In this document: positions 1-8,643 of the stretch, in pieces
How the letters are laid out: every line of letters begins with the position of its first letter
Position numbering within the stretch: the first letter of the stretch is position 1
Assembly (NCBI RefSeq): GCF_025833875.1
Contig: NZ_JAOYOD010000001.1
Location: 3,596,001 to 3,660,000, forward strand
Length of the DNA: 64,000 bases
Origin: Reichenbachiella ulvae
GTDB lineage: Bacteria; Bacteroidota; Bacteroidia; Cytophagales; Cyclobacteriaceae
Direction: 5' to 3'
The notes under the pieces: model-generated
Seen by the model: the letters and a program-made list of their open reading frames with translations, nothing else
What the model was told of the DNA's origin: nothing
Database searches by the model: none
Translations under genes and position numbers: made by a program

Positions 1-463
1 GCAGATTGCGCGCTTTCCTGACAATCTCAAAGTCAGAGAAATCATCCATATGATCATGGACATCCGCGAGGAGCCAGCGCATCCCGAACCTCTGATCGAG
101 CTCTTCAAGCTCGACAAGTTCATGGACAAAAAGCTGGGAGACCTATCGGGAGGTACCCGACAAAAGGTCAACATCGTGCTCACCTTTATGTTTGACACAC
201 CAGTGGTGGTGCTGGATGAGCCTACGGCAGGTCTGGACCCCGTATCGTTGATCAAGCTAAAGGACCTCTTGCATCAGGCCAAAAATCAAGGCAAAATGAT
301 ACTGATTACTTCGCATATCATGAGCCTCGTAGAAGAACTGGCCGATGAAGTCATCTTCTTGCTAGAAGGCAAGATTTATTTTCAAGGGACGCTCTCTGAC
401 CTCCAGTCCAAAACGGAAACCAGAGATCTCGAACATTCAATTGCAGCCATATTAGAGCCATGA
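1..463 (+). CDS. nosF: ABC transporter ATP-binding protein, NosF-like (5' end cut by window)
   Basis: The C-terminal part of an ABC ATPase is open in frame from base 2. Visible parts are the ABC signature LSGGTRQKV, a Walker B strand VVVLDEPTAGLDP and the switch histidine in LITSH, so the Walker A is upstream of the window. The last four bases (ATGA) overlap the start of the permease gene, which shows translational coupling. The neighbour is NosY-like, so this is probably NosF, which with NosY and NosD helps assemble the copper centres of nitrous oxide reductase in the periplasm. The NosF name rests mainly on the NosY-like partner. As an isolated fragment it could be any export-type ABC ATPase. 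Confidence 0.75.
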   Translation, partial: QIARFPDNLKVREIIHMIMDIREEPAHPEPLIELFKLDKFMDKKLGDLSGGTRQKVNIVLTFMFDTPVVVLDEPTAGLDPVSLIKLKDLLHQAKNQGKMILITSHIMSLVEELADEVIFLLEGKIYFQGTLSDLQSKTETRDLEHSIAAILEP

Positions 464-1242
464 TCAAGATATTAAAATACAGTTTCTCGGATTTGATCCG
501 AAGCAGATGGAGCTACATCTATCTGGCGTTTTACCTCCTATTGGGGTTTGTACTATTGTTTCTAAACCATGACCTGTCCAAGGCCATCATCACCATGATG
601 AATGTGATCGTGGTGCTGACACCTATGATCGGTACCATCTTTGGCGTCATGTACTTTTACAATTCTCGTGAGTTTACGGAGCTGCTGCTCGCACAGCCCG
701 TTCAGCGTACCAAAGTGTTTTTTGGGCAGTATCTCGGTATCTCCCTCTCGCTATCACTCAGCTTGATCATCGGACTGGGGATTCCCTTTCTGGCCTATGG
801 ACTGTTTCGGTCCACGGAGATATTCAATTTCATTTTGCTCCTGATATCCGGCACATTTCTGACTTTCATATTCGTGGCACTGTCGATCAACATCGCCCTG
901 GCCAATACCAACAAGATCAAAGGCTTTGGCTTTGCCATCCTGATGTGGCTGTTTTTTGCGGTGATATACGATGGACTGATCCTACTGTCGATGATGGTAT
1001 TTGAGGATTACCCACTGGACAAATTTGCGCTGGTGGCCAGTTTTCTCAATCCGGTAGACCTGTCTCGGATCCTGATTATTCTCAAATTGGACATTTCCGC
1101 CTTGCTGGGTTATACCGGGGCTTTGTTTCAGCGTTTTTTTGGCACGGGTGCTGGCTTATTCTTCTCCTTTTCACTATTGTTGGTCTGGGTGCTTTTGCCA
1201 GTTGCGCTGTTGATAAAAGTAGCCCGAAGAAAGGATTTTTAG
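460..1242 (+). CDS. nosY: ABC transporter permease, NosY-like
   Basis: A 260-residue inner-membrane protein with about six hydrophobic segments, of the ABC-2 permease type. The stretch NPVDLSRILIILKLDISALLG near residues 197-217 followed by YTGALFQRFFG is characteristic of NosY, the permease of the NosDFY maturation complex. Its start overlaps the stop of the ATPase gene by four bases (ATGA). Twelve bases separate its stop from the next membrane-protein gene, so the four genes at the window edge are probably one operon. nosZ, nosL and nosD would be expected upstream of this window. The family assignment is recognition of motifs, not a search. Confidence 0.8.
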   Translation: MIKILKYSFSDLIRSRWSYIYLAFYLLLGFVLLFLNHDLSKAIITMMNVIVVLTPMIGTIFGVMYFYNSREFTELLLAQPVQRTKVFFGQYLGISLSLSLSLIIGLGIPFLAYGLFRSTEIFNFILLLISGTFLTFIFVALSINIALANTNKIKGFGFAILMWLFFAVIYDGLILLSMMVFEDYPLDKFALVASFLNPVDLSRILIILKLDISALLGYTGALFQRFFGTGAGLFFSFSLLLVWVLLPVALLIKVARRKDF

Positions 1243-1254
1243 TCTCGGATAAAA

Positions 1255-2454
1255 ATGGATCTAGCAATCAAATCGACAGGGATTCGGCTCAAGATAGCCA
1301 TGGCCAATTTTCTGGTCGTAGCACTACTAGGCTGTATGCTCAGGTATTTTCTCTACCGACCCTTTGCCGGATTCGACTATGGTTTTGTCCTGCATGCCCA
1401 CTCGCACATGGCTTTTTTGGGCTGGGTCTTCATGGCACTCTTTGCCTTTATTCTTTCGGCCTTTGCTAGCGATGAAAACAAACCCGTCTATGTGCGTCTT
1501 TTTTGGATCCTACAGGGGGCCAACCTGGGTATGCTCTTCACTTTCCCTTTTATGGGCTATGCCCTTTGGTCGATTGTGTTTTCGTCCATACATGCTGTGA
1601 CAGCTATGTTTTTCGCCATCATTTTCATCAAAGAGATGCGAAAAGGAGAGAAGAAAACAGCCCAGCTATTTGTCCAATGGGCGCTGATCCTGATGATCCT
1701 GTCCAACCTGGCACCATTCGCACTGGGGCCCGTATCGGCTACCCAGGGGAAGGGCGACCTGTACTACCTGCTCATCTATTTCTACCTGCACTTTCAGTAC
1801 AACGGCTGGTTCACTTTTGCTCTGATCGGGTTACTGCTGCGCCACCTGGAGCAGCGTGGGGTAGACACCCAGCACCGATGGGCCAGACTGGGATTCAAAC
1901 TAAAACTGATTGCCATATTCCCGGCCTTTGTGCTCTCCGCCCTATGGACCACACCGGCTATGCCTTGGTACATGCTGGCTGCACTGGCGGCTATGCTGCA
2001 ACTGGTCGGGCTTTTATTCCTCCTGGCTTTTGTGATCAAGGAGGCCCGACAGCCGATTATGGAAATGGCTAAAAGCCTTCGCTATCTTTTATTGGCGGGA
2101 GCTCTGGCCCTGCTGGTTCAGCATGTGCTGCAGGCACTGTCTGCCATCCCCGCTCTGGTCGAACTGGCCTTTGCCAGAAACATAGTCATAGCCTATTTGC
2201 ATATGGTATTGATTGGCTTTGTCACCTTGTTCTTGTTTTTCAACCTGCACTTGCAGGGATATTTGCGCCCGAGTAGATCGACCCATTTAGGACTCCTTTT
2301 GTTTTTTGGGAGCTTCCTACTCAGCGAAGTGATCCTGCTGGCACAGCCCTACATCAGGGCGTCTGCCTGGTACCTCTTCTTACTGGCTCTGTCTCAGCTA
2401 TTGGCGCTTTTGATTCTTTTTACTCAGATGAAAACCCAACATCAACCAACATGA
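1255..2454 (+). CDS. multi-pass membrane protein, heme-copper-oxidase-subunit-I-like
   Basis: A 399-residue, very hydrophobic protein with roughly ten to twelve transmembrane segments. Near residue 44 it has LHAHSHMAFLGW, with histidines in a membrane helix that resemble the heme-ligand helices of NnrS and cytochrome-oxidase subunit I relatives. It lies 12 bases after nosY and overlaps the next gene by four bases (ATGA), so it is cotranscribed with the nos genes. By context it may help respiratory nitrogen-oxide metabolism or heme or copper handling. I cannot assign a precise function. The operon position is seen directly and the role is inferred. Confidence 0.6.
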   Translation: MDLAIKSTGIRLKIAMANFLVVALLGCMLRYFLYRPFAGFDYGFVLHAHSHMAFLGWVFMALFAFILSAFASDENKPVYVRLFWILQGANLGMLFTFPFMGYALWSIVFSSIHAVTAMFFAIIFIKEMRKGEKKTAQLFVQWALILMILSNLAPFALGPVSATQGKGDLYYLLIYFYLHFQYNGWFTFALIGLLLRHLEQRGVDTQHRWARLGFKLKLIAIFPAFVLSALWTTPAMPWYMLAALAAMLQLVGLLFLLAFVIKEARQPIMEMAKSLRYLLLAGALALLVQHVLQALSAIPALVELAFARNIVIAYLHMVLIGFVTLFLFFNLHLQGYLRPSRSTHLGLLLFFGSFLLSEVILLAQPYIRASAWYLFLLALSQLLALLILFTQMKTQHQPT

Positions 2455-3530
2455 AAAAGAGTTTCCTCCTCCCCATCATGATCCTGGTGGTCGCCTCCCT
2501 ACTCTCTGGTATTTTTAGCGGATGGTATCGCCTGGGCTTTGCCCTGCCTGTAGATCAAATATTCTTACACCATGGAGCCATCATGACAGGCAGTTTTTTG
2601 GGCACGCTGATCCTGATGGAACGCATCGTCACCCTCCAGCGCAAATGGCTCTTTGCCTTCCCGCTGGTCAATGTGAGCAGCCTGCTGTTTTACTACATGG
2701 GCTGGCATCAGGCTGCATTTCTCTGTTTGATCCTTGGCGCGCTGGGACTGTTCTATGTCTTTCATCTGATCCATCAAAAATCGCCCAACCTCCCACACAA
2801 AATCATGTGGGTAGGAGCCGCTGCATGGCTGCTGGGCAATACGAATTTGCTACTCATGGGCGCCTATGCCCATTCGATCCTGTGGTGGATGGCTTTTTTG
2901 CTCCTGACGATTGCCGGCGAACGACTAGAGCTGGCGCAGTTTTTACCCGTGAGCAAGGGCAAACGAGCCATTCTGCTCGTGCTATTGGGGACTTTTGTTG
3001 TCGCCTGCATGCTGCCATATCATTTGGGAGGCAACTATGTGGCAGGTGTGGCTTTACTGCTGATCAGCCTATGGCTCATGCGCTACGACATGATCCGCCA
3101 GTCTATCAAAAAGCCCGGTATTCATCGCTACAGCGCAGTTAGTCTGCTGCTAGGCTATGTGTGGCTGGGCCTATCAGGGCTCAGCTATGGGCTAGATGCC
3201 AGTGGTACGATCAACTACGATGTGCTTATTCATAGCTTTTATCTGGGCTTTGTCTTCTCTATGATTTTTGCACACGCGCCCTTTGTTTTACCCGGGATCT
3301 TAAAACTCAGCTACAAACCCTATCACCCCATCCTCTATCTCTGGATTTCTGTTTTTCATGCTTCGCTCCTGATCCGGCTGCTCGGCTCCATGCTATCCAT
3401 CCCCGCATGGAAACAATGGGGTGGCCTGGCCAATGGCCTGTGCATTCTGCTTTTCATGATCCAGGTGGTGACTCTGCTATTGATTAAAAGAAAAAGAGCA
3501 ATAAATCAGGAGAAGCAATCGATGGGTTGA
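2451..3530 (+). CDS. multi-pass membrane protein of the nos operon, function unknown
   Basis: A 359-residue protein with about ten hydrophobic helices. The first helix is signal-anchor-like and is followed by FLHHGAIMTGSFLG, again placing histidines at a membrane face. A second set of His-containing helices (HSFYLGFVFSMIFAHAPF) lies near residues 262-279. This pattern is reminiscent of NnrS-type or oxidase-like membrane proteins, but I cannot place it in a named family with confidence. It overlaps the preceding gene by ATGA and is the last gene of the operon. The following 660 bases contain no convincing gene. Confidence 0.55.
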   Translation: MKKSFLLPIMILVVASLLSGIFSGWYRLGFALPVDQIFLHHGAIMTGSFLGTLILMERIVTLQRKWLFAFPLVNVSSLLFYYMGWHQAAFLCLILGALGLFYVFHLIHQKSPNLPHKIMWVGAAAWLLGNTNLLLMGAYAHSILWWMAFLLLTIAGERLELAQFLPVSKGKRAILLVLLGTFVVACMLPYHLGGNYVAGVALLLISLWLMRYDMIRQSIKKPGIHRYSAVSLLLGYVWLGLSGLSYGLDASGTINYDVLIHSFYLGFVFSMIFAHAPFVLPGILKLSYKPYHPILYLWISVFHASLLIRLLGSMLSIPAWKQWGGLANGLCILLFMIQVVTLLLIKRKRAINQEKQSMG

Positions 3531-4197
3531 TACAGGCTGCTTATGGCACCCCGTTCACCGTTCTCTCAAGTCTTCTGAGGTGTGACTTGATAGGTTAAAA
3601 TGAAACAAATATCTCCTTATACGGCTTTTCTGGTAGAAACATGCGGCAGCAGCATTCCCAAATTTGCAGATTGCCCAAACATCCATGCGGCCGCAATCGC
3701 CAACTTGCAGAAAGCAGAAAAATGCGTTTTTCTCCATTCCCGAACTTGCAGAAGGCTCAAAAATTGATTTTTCTCGATTCTGCAACTTGCGGAAGCTCCA
3801 AAAATTGGTTTTTCTGCATTCCCTAGTTTGCAGAATGCCCAAACATGGGCGTTTCTACCTTTTGGACATCTTCCGAAGTTCCAAACATCCATGTTTCTAG
3901 CTTTTTTAAATTAAAACCCCTTTCTTTCAAGCCTTCCGAAAGACATAGAAAACAACCGTCACCCGACAAAGTAGATAAGGACACGAGTCTTGATCTATGA
4001 TGAGGCCTACGCACCGGTGGGCGTGAGTCTGGTGCTCTGGTGGCGGGGTAATAGGAAGCTGCAGTGATATTTCTCCTCACTATCGCACGATCGAAAGGGG
4101 AAACGTAAATGACTAAATCAGCCTCCCAAACTTGCTTGTGTCAGCAACCCTTTCAGCAGCAAAGTTTATATTTAAGACTTCAATCAAACAACGAAGC
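3531..4197. other. intergenic region with a 41-bp repeat array
   Basis: No convincing gene lies between the nos-linked operon and the GH2 gene. Short open frames on both strands here come from the repeat array at 3659-3904, whose 41-bp period is not a multiple of three, so similar peptide strings appear in every frame. The rest (3905-4197) shows no recognisable promoter or RNA gene. The GH2 promoter should lie in its last 100-150 bases. Confidence 0.5.
3659..3904. repeat. degenerate tandem repeat, six units of exactly 41 bp
   Basis: Units begin at 3659, 3700, 3741, 3782, 3823 and 3864. The shared core in most units is AACTTGCAGAA followed by an A-rich then T-rich stretch (for example AAAAATTG then TTTTTCT) and CATTCC. 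The A-rich and T-rich halves of a unit can pair with each other. Units 2-4 are the best conserved and units 1 and 6 are diverged. A weak seventh unit may precede at about 3618. On the minus strand the core reads CTGCAAGTTG, which is also the core of the array at 49401-49605. There are no constant repeats with unique spacers, so it is not a CRISPR. Confidence 0.8.
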
Positions 4198-6045
4198 ATG
4201 AAGACTACAAAACACTTACTATTTGTATTTCTATCTATACTATGTTCCCAATCAGCCATAGGTCAAGACCTACTGACCCATGCATATGGCAGGGACACCT
4301 ACAGCCTCAACGGCGAATGGCAGTATATCGTAGACCCCTACGAAACGGGCTTCTACGACTACCGCTTCAAAGAGAAACATGAAAAAGACCCTGGGGCCTA
4401 TTGGAACCCCGGCATACCTAAAGACAAATCATCTCTGATCGAACATAGCTATAGCGACAAAAACACGCTGAATGTACCCGGCGACTGGAACTCGCAGGAT
4501 CGCCTATTCCTCTACTATGAGGGTACTGTGTGGTACAAAAAGTCCTTTGATTATCAAAAGAAAAAAGAATCCAACAGATTGTTCCTTTACTTCGGGGCGG
4601 TCAACTATCAGGCAGAGGTCTATCTGAACGGCAAGAAGCTCGGCTCGCACAAAGGGGGCTTTACACCCTTCCAATTTGAAATCAGTAGCGAAATCCTGAA
4701 GGAGAAAGACAACTTTGTAGTAGTCAAAGTGGACAACAAAAGACACAAAGATGAGGTGCCAACAGTCAACACCGACTGGTGGAACTACGGCGGGATCACA
4801 CGCGATGTGATGCTGGTGGAGACACCGGCCGTTTTCGTAGAAGACTACTTCATAGATCTGGATGCACCTACCGCCACGTTAAAATCCAAAACCAAGAAGG
4901 CCAAAGCCAAAGGCTGGGTCAAACTGAATGGCGCCAAAGCAGGTGAAACCGTAACCGTCGAGATCCCTGAGCTGAAAGTCAAGCAAAGCATAAAATATAC
5001 GGGAGAAGCCACAGCGTTTAGCCTGGACCTACCCAAAGTAGAGCTTTGGTCTGATGTAAACCCAAAGAGGTACGAGGTGGTGATCTCAGCTGCCAATGAT
5101 CAATTGAGCGACCTGATCGGGTTCCGTCAGATCGAGGTGTCTGGCAAAGATATTTTGTTGAATGGTAAGCCGATATTCTTAAGAGGCATCTGTATGCACG
5201 AGGAAATAGCCACAGAGGTACGCAGGGCCAACTCAGAAGCGGATGCGCTAAAACTACTAGGATGGGCCAAGGAGCTCAACTGCAACTTTGTAAGGCTCGC
5301 CCACTACCCACACAACGAGCACATCGTAAGAGCGGCTGACTCTTTAGGCATCTTGCTTTGGTCCGAAATCCCGGTGTACTGGACCATTGATTTTGGCAAT
5401 CCCGAGGTACTGAAAAAAGCGAAAACCCAGCTCGAAGAAATGATCACCCGCGATCGCAACAGACCGAGTATCATCATCTGGTCGGTAGGTAACGAAACGC
5501 CCGTGTCAGAAACCCGAACTGAATTCATGAAGGAGCTCGTGATGCGTACCAGGGAGCTAGACGATAGCCGACTGGTATCTGCCGCGCTAGAGGTTCACTA
5601 CAACAAAGACAAAAACACCATCGACGATCCTTTGGGCGCGTACACAGACATCGTATCTGTCAATGAATACCTGGGCTGGTACATTGGATTGCCCTCCTAC
5701 TGCGAGACAGCCGAATGGGAAACCATCTATGACAAGCCATTGGTATTTAGCGAAACAGGTGCGGGGGCGAAAGGCGGCTTTCATGCAGACTCCCTGACAC
5801 GCTGGAGCGAGGAGTATCAGGAATGGCTCTACGAAGAGCAAGTAAAAATGATGAAACGCATGCCAGACAACTACACGGGCTTGATGCCATGGATACTGGT
5901 AGACTTCAGGTCTCCCAAGAGAAACAATCCAGTCTACCAGGAAGGCTGGAACCGAAAAGGCTTGATCGACAATGAAGGCAACAAGAAAAAGGCCTTCTAT
6001 GTTCTACAAAAGTACTACAAGGAGATAGAGGAAAAGACTAGATAA
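4198..6045 (+). CDS. secreted GH2 glycoside hydrolase, beta-glucuronidase/beta-galactosidase-like
   Basis: A GH2 enzyme of 615 residues counted from the ATG at 4198. This start opens a normal signal peptide (MKTTKHLLFVFLSILCSQ, cleavage after AIGQ). An upstream in-frame ATG at 4132 would add 22 residues before the signal and is unlikely. The sugar-binding jelly roll and immunoglobulin-like domains are followed by a TIM barrel. The acid/base glutamate is in SVGNETP (about residue 430) and the nucleophile is in FSETGAGA (about residue 518). The latter resembles beta-glucuronidases, but a galactosidase or other exo-activity is possible. It is a single gene followed by a strong terminator, just outside the proposed island boundary. 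Confidence 0.85.
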   Translation: MKTTKHLLFVFLSILCSQSAIGQDLLTHAYGRDTYSLNGEWQYIVDPYETGFYDYRFKEKHEKDPGAYWNPGIPKDKSSLIEHSYSDKNTLNVPGDWNSQDRLFLYYEGTVWYKKSFDYQKKKESNRLFLYFGAVNYQAEVYLNGKKLGSHKGGFTPFQFEISSEILKEKDNFVVVKVDNKRHKDEVPTVNTDWWNYGGITRDVMLVETPAVFVEDYFIDLDAPTATLKSKTKKAKAKGWVKLNGAKAGETVTVEIPELKVKQSIKYTGEATAFSLDLPKVELWSDVNPKRYEVVISAANDQLSDLIGFRQIEVSGKDILLNGKPIFLRGICMHEEIATEVRRANSEADALKLLGWAKELNCNFVRLAHYPHNEHIVRAADSLGILLWSEIPVYWTIDFGNPEVLKKAKTQLEEMITRDRNRPSIIIWSVGNETPVSETRTEFMKELVMRTRELDDSRLVSAALEVHYNKDKNTIDDPLGAYTDIVSVNEYLGWYIGLPSYCETAEWETIYDKPLVFSETGAGAKGGFHADSLTRWSEEYQEWLYEEQVKMMKRMPDNYTGLMPWILVDFRSPKRNNPVYQEGWNRKGLIDNEGNKKKAFYVLQKYYKEIEEKTR

Positions 6046-6065
6046 TTCCTCAAGCACTTAATTAG

Positions 6066-6098
6066 AAAGGCACAGCGATTGATTGTTGTGCCTTTTTT
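6066..6098 (+). terminator. rho-independent terminator of the GH2 gene
   Basis: A nine-base stem AAAGGCACA pairs with TGTGCCTTT around a 12-base loop and runs into six T residues. It lies 20 bases after the GH2 stop codon. Confidence 0.85.
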
Positions 6099-6262
6099 AT
6101 TGAAGCCTACGAATAGTCCTCGTTTAACGAAGTGCAACGAGGATGATGGTGTTCAGCGTTTGCAACACGATAAGGTCTTAAGAACTAAAACCTCCCGAAA
6201 TGGTTTTTTGGCAAGACGATATTCCTAAAACTGCCAAATGCGTTTATCTAGATTTTCACAAA

Positions 6263-6371
6263 AGAAAAAGCCTCAAATATGGATTTTTTGGTTTGTGTAA
6301 AAAAAGTTTGTGCAATTTTGAAAATAAAGTTTGTGCAAAATTTGTTTTCATTTGTAAATAAAGTTTGTGCA
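6263..6371 (+). repeat. left end of the proposed Tn7-like island: transposase-site array
   Basis: Three copies of AAAGTTTGTGCA start at 6303, 6326 and 6360, the last two within AAATAAAGTTTGTGCA. A half copy (GTTTGTGTA) lies at 6291. All point inward. Just outside, at 6263-6277, lies AGAAAAAGCCTCAAA, which matches the opposite end at 30059-30073 in inverted orientation with one base inserted. Comparing the two ends, TGGTT at 6289-6293 aligns with TGGTT at the other end (complement of 30053-30057), so the exact terminus may be 6289 or further out at 6263. No clean 5-bp target duplication is recognised. Confidence 0.65.
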
Positions 6372-6451
6372 TAATTAAACCATATAGATATTCAAAGAAT
6401 AACTGCCTCTTGAATTAGAGGGGCAGTAAAGTTACCACAAATCAATATATT

Positions 6452-7350
6452 TTACTGTTGGATAATTTCCCATTGTTGATTAGTTCCTCCATTATCTGGC
6501 CACTGACTAGCTCCATCCGCAGTAGAACCACCATTAACATCCAAACCCTGACCGCGATTTCGATTGACTATTACATAATACGTTGTCCCAGCACCTCCTG
6601 AAACATTTTCGCCCACCCATATCTGATTCTATCTAACCAGATTGATTAGTCGTACTTAAAGTAATATTCGTTCCAATTCCACTGCGTTCCTAGATACTAT
6701 ACGAATCACCATCTCTCAAACCAGACCAATAGATACTACTATTTCGAAATAAGTTAGTTGAGCCTTGTATATATGCCACTTCATTATCTCCATTTGCAGA
6801 ACCATTGTAATTTTTCCCAGTAGTCATACCTGCTCCATATTCCGTTACAACGGTTCTACTTGCATAAGACCCAATTCGATTGTTCCAGTCTTGTTCCCAT
6901 TGTGATGGCGTAGAATGTGTAGTCCAAAAGGCATAGTTGTGCAGAGCCAAAAGACAACTGCTAAATCGGCTATCGGCACCAACACCTTTGACATCCTCTG
7001 AATATCCAGTTCCTCCTAGTAAAATCCTTCCTCGAGGAATACTTGGGCACTCCGAAAGCCTATCGTCATAGATTGTAGTTAGCTGCGAAAGGAAGTATCC
7101 ATGCGGCTCATTAATACCTCAAAGTAAACTTTAGACTCATTACCATATCCCAAAAATTGGACATATTATCAATTATGCTATCACGAGAAGAAGCCCCATC
7201 TAATAAGCTATTATTACCTTCATATCCTTATTCACTACCTGATCAATGACTGCTGAATAAGCCCCACCAAGATTCAAATACACTAGGCGGGTTAATCGGT
7301 AATCTTACAGCATTTACTCAAGGCATGTTGATTTGAAAACAACTAAGACG
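6452..7350 (-). pseudogene. decayed duplicate of the GH5/ricin-repeat glycosidase
   Basis: The sequence follows the intact gene at 11329-12819 closely (about nine of ten bases in alignable parts) but is broken. One-base deletions occur at the GCCCACCC and CTAACCAG positions near 6610-6640 and near the NEP catalytic motif (7115). There is a 9-base in-frame loss next to the ..YWxGLRDG motif and a loss of about two dozen bases near 7145. Only one of the three C-terminal ricin-type repeats remains. Homology stops at about 7350, before the signal peptide, where remnants of an IS66 transposase begin. The second catalytic segment (VVTEYGAG) is still readable in the 6690-6950 frame. The acid/base region is frameshifted, so no active enzyme is expected. 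Confidence 0.85.
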
Positions 7351-7498
7351 TGCCAACCATGCCCTAGTTTAAATCCAGAAGCTGTATGCCATAGTGATCA
7401 TACCCCAATAGTTAGGACAGGGATTGTTCGGTTTTAAGTTCTACAATAGTGTTTAATAATCCTTTCATTAACAATAAAACCCAAAAATAATCTACTCA

Positions 7499-8323
7499 TT
7501 AGGCGGCCTGTTTTTGGGTGGTTTGATAGAGATCAATCGGTCTCTGATTCTCGATACTTGTATGCCTTCTTTCCATGTTGTAGTAGTTGAAGTACTCTGC
7601 CACTAGTAGGTACAGATCCATACCGTCCTTAGGTGGATTGAGGTACAGTTTTTCATACTTTACACTTCTCCACAACCGCTCAATAAAGGCATTGTCAATA
7701 GCCCTTCCTTTTCCGTCCATACTCAATTTGATGTCTTGACTCAAGACGAAGTTGGCGAAGACTTCTGATGTAAACTGTGAGCCTTGATCGGTATTGAGGA
7801 TCTCTGGCTTTCCATGTGTTTCTATAGCCTCTTCTAGGCAGTTTAGGCACCAGTCCGCATCCATTGAGTTAGATACTGACCAATTGACTACATACCTGCT
7901 GTAGAGGTCAATAATGGCTATCAAATACATAAAACCCTTCTTCATTGGGATGTAGGTGATGTCTATTGCCCAGACCTGATTGGGACGTTTCACGGTCAGA
8001 TTACGAAGCAGATAAGGGTACACTTTATGAGCCTTGTGCCGTCTGGAAGTATGTTTTCCAGGCTGGGTAGCTCTAAGCCCCATCACCCGATAGTAGAGTC
8101 GTTCAACCCGATTTTTGCTCACCTGCAGTCCCTTGTCTTTGGTCAGCCAGGTATGCATGCTGCGTGCCCCCTTAAAAGAATGGTGGAGATAATGCTCGTC
8201 CATCATACGCATGAGTTTTAAGTTCAATTCAGATTCTCCTCTGGGCTTATAATATATTCCCGAACGGTGTAGGGAAAGTAGTTTGCACTGCTTTGCCATA
8301 CTCAATTGACCCTTGCTTATCAA
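7499..8323 (-). CDS. IS3-family transposase OrfB (DDE integrase domain)
   Basis: The 274-residue catalytic part of an IS3 transposase. The DDE residues are visible in VWAIDITYIP, in LNTDQGSQFTSEVF and in FIERLWRSVKYEKL. A separate initiation is possible, but the frame stays open upstream into orfA, and the -1 slippery heptamer at 8365-8371 gives FKRRLAVRPLAERRS leading into this protein. The functional enzyme is therefore probably an OrfAB fusion of about 375 residues that cuts and joins the IS ends. Confidence 0.92.
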   Translation of the reverse strand: MISKGQLSMAKQCKLLSLHRSGIYYKPRGESELNLKLMRMMDEHYLHHSFKGARSMHTWLTKDKGLQVSKNRVERLYYRVMGLRATQPGKHTSRRHKAHKVYPYLLRNLTVKRPNQVWAIDITYIPMKKGFMYLIAIIDLYSRYVVNWSVSNSMDADWCLNCLEEAIETHGKPEILNTDQGSQFTSEVFANFVLSQDIKLSMDGKGRAIDNAFIERLWRSVKYEKLYLNPPKDGMDLYLLVAEYFNYYNMERRHTSIENQRPIDLYQTTQKQAA

Positions 8324-8346
8324 TGATCGCCGTTCAGCAAGAGGTC

Positions 8347-8643
8347 TTACCGCAAGGCGTCGTTTAAAAAATCATTCTCAACTTTAAGTTGCCCAATTAC
8401 CTTAAGCAGCTGATCACGTTCATCTTCAATTTGGGACTTCTTGCTCTTGCCTTTTTTCTCAAAAACACCCTCTGCATTGGCCAAAAACTCTCTTTTCCAG
8501 AGGTTGATTTGCTGAGGGGCTAGTTCATATTTCTGTGCTAGTTCTGCTACACTTGATTGCTCTTTGATGGCCTCTAATACCACCTTCGTCTTGAATTTTG
8601 ATGTGTACTTCTTGCGTGTCATATCAGTAAATTTAATCGTCAT
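8347..8643 (-). CDS. IS3-family OrfA (helix-turn-helix, leucine-zipper part)
   Basis: A 98-residue protein with an N-terminal helix-turn-helix (KYTSKFKTKVVLEAIKEQ to APQQINLWKREF) and a C-terminal leucine-zipper-like helix (QLLKVIGQLKVENDFLNDAL). It binds the IS ends and provides the N-terminal half of the frameshifted OrfAB transposase. Its own stop follows DALR, 12 bases after the slippery site. Confidence 0.9.
   Translation of the reverse strand: MTIKFTDMTRKKYTSKFKTKVVLEAIKEQSSVAELAQKYELAPQQINLWKREFLANAEGVFEKKGKSKKSQIEDERDQLLKVIGQLKVENDFLNDALR
8365..8371 (-). promoter_or_regulatory. programmed -1 frameshift heptamer in the IS3 element
   Basis: On the minus strand T TTT TTA lies in the OrfA zero frame (gaT TTT TTA aac). 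Slipping one base back enters the OrfB frame without a stop. X XXY YYZ heptamers at this place are the standard IS3 device for making OrfAB. Confidence 0.75.

Noticed and set aside
1503..3142. Plus-strand frames of 189 and 206 residues inside the nos-linked membrane genes
   Set aside because: Cys/Pro/Arg-rich composition typical of out-of-frame readings; the hydrophobic membrane frames are the real ones.
3659..3904. Possible CRISPR array from evenly spaced units
   Set aside because: The units are contiguous 41-bp repeats with no constant repeat and unique spacer, and no cas gene is in the window.
3555..4080. Minus-strand open frames of 85-95 residues
   Set aside because: They follow the 41-bp repeat, whose period is not divisible by three, so similar peptides appear in every frame; no signal of coding.
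6263..6371. Iterons of a replication origin or DnaA boxes
   Set aside because: No replication gene is near, the motif does not match DnaA boxes (TTATCCACA), and an inverted array 24 kb away fits an element end better.
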